From Pseudoduganella rivuli (lineage in GTDB: Bacteria; Pseudomonadota; Gammaproteobacteria; Burkholderiales; Burkholderiaceae_D): a stretch of DNA of 64,000 nucleotides. Location: positions 186,001-250,000 of the forward strand of contig NZ_WKJJ01000006.1 of assembly GCF_009674485.1 (NCBI RefSeq). Reading direction: 5' to 3'. The notes below the pieces were generated by a model. The model had not been told where the DNA came from and did no database searches. It was given only the letters and a program-made list of their open reading frames with translations. Position numbers and translations under genes: made by a program. Of this stretch, positions 62,883 through 64,000 are shown in pieces (position 1 is the stretch's first letter; each line of letters starts with the position of its first letter).

Positions 62883-63989
62883 TTACACTTGGCTCATGAC
62901 ATGTGAAACACCAGCCCGGACGATGTCCTCGTCGACCGACGTGATCAGTTTTTTATCGTCGTAGTGCGGCCGACCCAAACCGTCGAGCAAAACGAAGTCG
63001 CAATAGCCGGCGCGGCTGCGCACGTACCCGCGCTTATTGTCGAACCGGACTTTGTGCATGATCGCTTCGATGTCCAGGTAGGCTGGCAGGGTGGTGGGAG
63101 AGCCATTGCGTTCCAACAGCACGGCATGGGCCGCTTCGTCGCTCTCGCTGAGATAGCCCAGCAGCCTGGAAATGCGTGCGGCGGCCAGCATGCCGACCCC
63201 GATCGCGAAACCGTGCCGCAGCTTGCCCTCGCTCAGCAGTTCGGCAGCGTGCCCAATGGTATGGCCATATTCGAGGACCAGGCCGTCCTGCTTTTCCAGA
63301 TGGTCGTCGCACATCACCTTGACCTTGGCCTCGATGCATAAATCGATAAAATCAGCCAGGACTGCGGCAGAATAGCGCCCGTCAGGCCTGAGTTTGGCGG
63401 CGATTTCGTCGTACCGTTCGGGACAGATCGCCAGGACGTTCTTGATCATCTCGCACAGGGCCGACTGAATTTCCTCCACCGGCAGGGTGTCCATGAACTC
63501 GATCCGCGACCACACCAGGATGGGCGGATGAAACACGCCGAGGTGGTTTTTGCCAAGCCGGGAATTGACTGCCTGCTTGAGCGACAGGACCGAATCCGAC
63601 ATGCTCAACAGGGTGGTCGGCACATGAATCAGGCGAATGCCGCGGAACAGCAGTCCGGCAAGCAAACCGGCGACATTGCCCACGATACCGCCGCCGAGGG
63701 CGACCACCACGGAACGCCTGGTGACGCCGCTTTGTATCGCCCTTTCGGCCAGCTCATCAATGGTGCCCAGCGATTTGTCCTTCTCGCAGGCTTGCGCCGC
63801 GAGCACGACGGTCGGCGCAAATTCCCTGAAATGATGCTCGATTTCCCTGATCGCCGCCGGGGTCAGGCCCTGGTCCGCGACGATGACAAAGCGGTCCGCG
63901 TCCAGATCCTTGAGGCGTTGATAAACGCTTTGCAAGGCGCTGTTGCCAAGGGTGACGTAATAGTCATAGGTCACGTCACCGAAGCGCAC
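62883..63989 (-). CDS. 2-deoxy-scyllo-inosose synthase-like sugar phosphate cyclase
   Basis: The 368-residue protein of the dehydroquinate-synthase superfamily has the NAD-binding LGGGIVGNVAGLLAGLLFRG near residue 99 and, diagnostically, DSVLSLKQAVNSRLGKN near 132, the 2-deoxy-scyllo-inosose-synthase form of a loop that reads DSSVGGKTGVN in AroB and DAGVSVKTAVN in EEVS. Metal-site elements EMIKN, EYGHTIGHA and a third histidine in RHGFAIGVGM are present; the last reads HGE in BtrC. It would convert glucose-6-phosphate to 2-deoxy-scyllo-inosose. The GTG at 63989 lacks a well-spaced ribosome-binding site and the frame stays open to the edge, so the true start may lie outside. Confidence 0.82.
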   Translation of the reverse strand: MRFGDVTYDYYVTLGNSALQSVYQRLKDLDADRFVIVADQGLTPAAIREIEHHFREFAPTVVLAAQACEKDKSLGTIDELAERAIQSGVTRRSVVVALGGGIVGNVAGLLAGLLFRGIRLIHVPTTLLSMSDSVLSLKQAVNSRLGKNHLGVFHPPILVWSRIEFMDTLPVEEIQSALCEMIKNVLAICPERYDEIAAKLRPDGRYSAAVLADFIDLCIEAKVKVMCDDHLEKQDGLVLEYGHTIGHAAELLSEGKLRHGFAIGVGMLAAARISRLLGYLSESDEAAHAVLLERNGSPTTLPAYLDIEAIMHKVRFDNKRGYVRSRAGYCDFVLLDGLGRPHYDDKKLITSVDEDIVRAGVSHVMSQV

Positions 63990-64000
63990 CTTTCGATGAT

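Noticed and set aside
62883..63989. Annotation as housekeeping 3-dehydroquinate synthase (aroB)
   Set aside because: The substrate loop reads DSVLSLKQAVN rather than DSSVGGKTGVN, and there is no aroK or other shikimate gene nearby; the context is a specialised cluster.

Overview
The window is a high-GC betaproteobacterial chromosome segment. Its gene content (a complete ybgC-tolQRAB-pal-cpoB locus, hybrid kinases, HD-GYP and GGDEF proteins, large TonB-dependent receptors of the Xanthomonas/Caulobacter type) and style suggest an Oxalobacteraceae member such as Massilia, Duganella or Janthinobacterium. This is inference from gene content and protein style, not from a search.

Layout. 0-0.6 kb: start of glyA on the minus strand behind a ZTP (pfl-motif) riboswitch. 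0.6-7.1 kb: a YdfG-like dehydrogenase, the Tol-Pal envelope operon, then two tandem identical tRNA-Lys(UUU) genes. 7.2-10.4 kb: a three-gene unit of CHASE2 nucleotide cyclase, SH3-like protein and M48 peptidase. 10.4-14.25 kb: an AT-richer accessory island between two decayed tRNA-Lys copies, with an orphan gene of unknown function and a retron-type defence unit (reverse transcriptase, two-TM protein, and a non-coding RNA with a perfect 10-nt a1/a2 inverted repeat). 14.3-30.5 kb: Rid-family protein with divergent LysR regulator, a sensor diguanylate cyclase, a decayed Ig/NHL-repeat gene, two divergent TonB receptors, a glutathione transferase, a DHA2 exporter and an S9 peptidase. 30.6-32.9 kb: third tRNA-Lys, LysE exporter, MocR regulator. 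33.0-40.4 kb: a five-gene signalling operon (hybrid kinase, REC-HD-GYP, porin, PstS-like protein, REC-REC-kinase). 40.5-52.0 kb: ordinary regulators, transporters and enzymes. 52.2 kb: fourth tRNA-Lys.

52.3-64.0 kb (to the edge): one tightly coupled minus-strand operon of at least eleven genes that looks like a specialised-metabolite cluster. Its first visible gene resembles 2-deoxy-scyllo-inosose synthase (the carbocycle-forming enzyme of 2-deoxystreptamine biosynthesis). A BtrS/StrS-type aminotransferase and a dehydrogenase could complete an aminocyclitol. A glutamine-synthetase-like ligase, an acyl carrier protein, an acyl-activating ligase, two MaoC-type double-hotdog proteins, a GNAT-fold acyltransferase and a class II glutamine amidohydrolase suggest that the amine is acylated and/or gamma-glutamylated. 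The combination is the strongest candidate here for an undescribed system. It continues past the right edge, so glycosyltransferases, resistance and export genes may lie outside the view.

Dispersed features: four identical tRNA-Lys(UUU) genes plus two decayed copies, two of the intact ones sharing promoter and terminator as ~150-bp direct repeats; and a REP-like palindromic repeat found in several intergenic gaps, which twice supplies the stop codon of a neighbouring gene.
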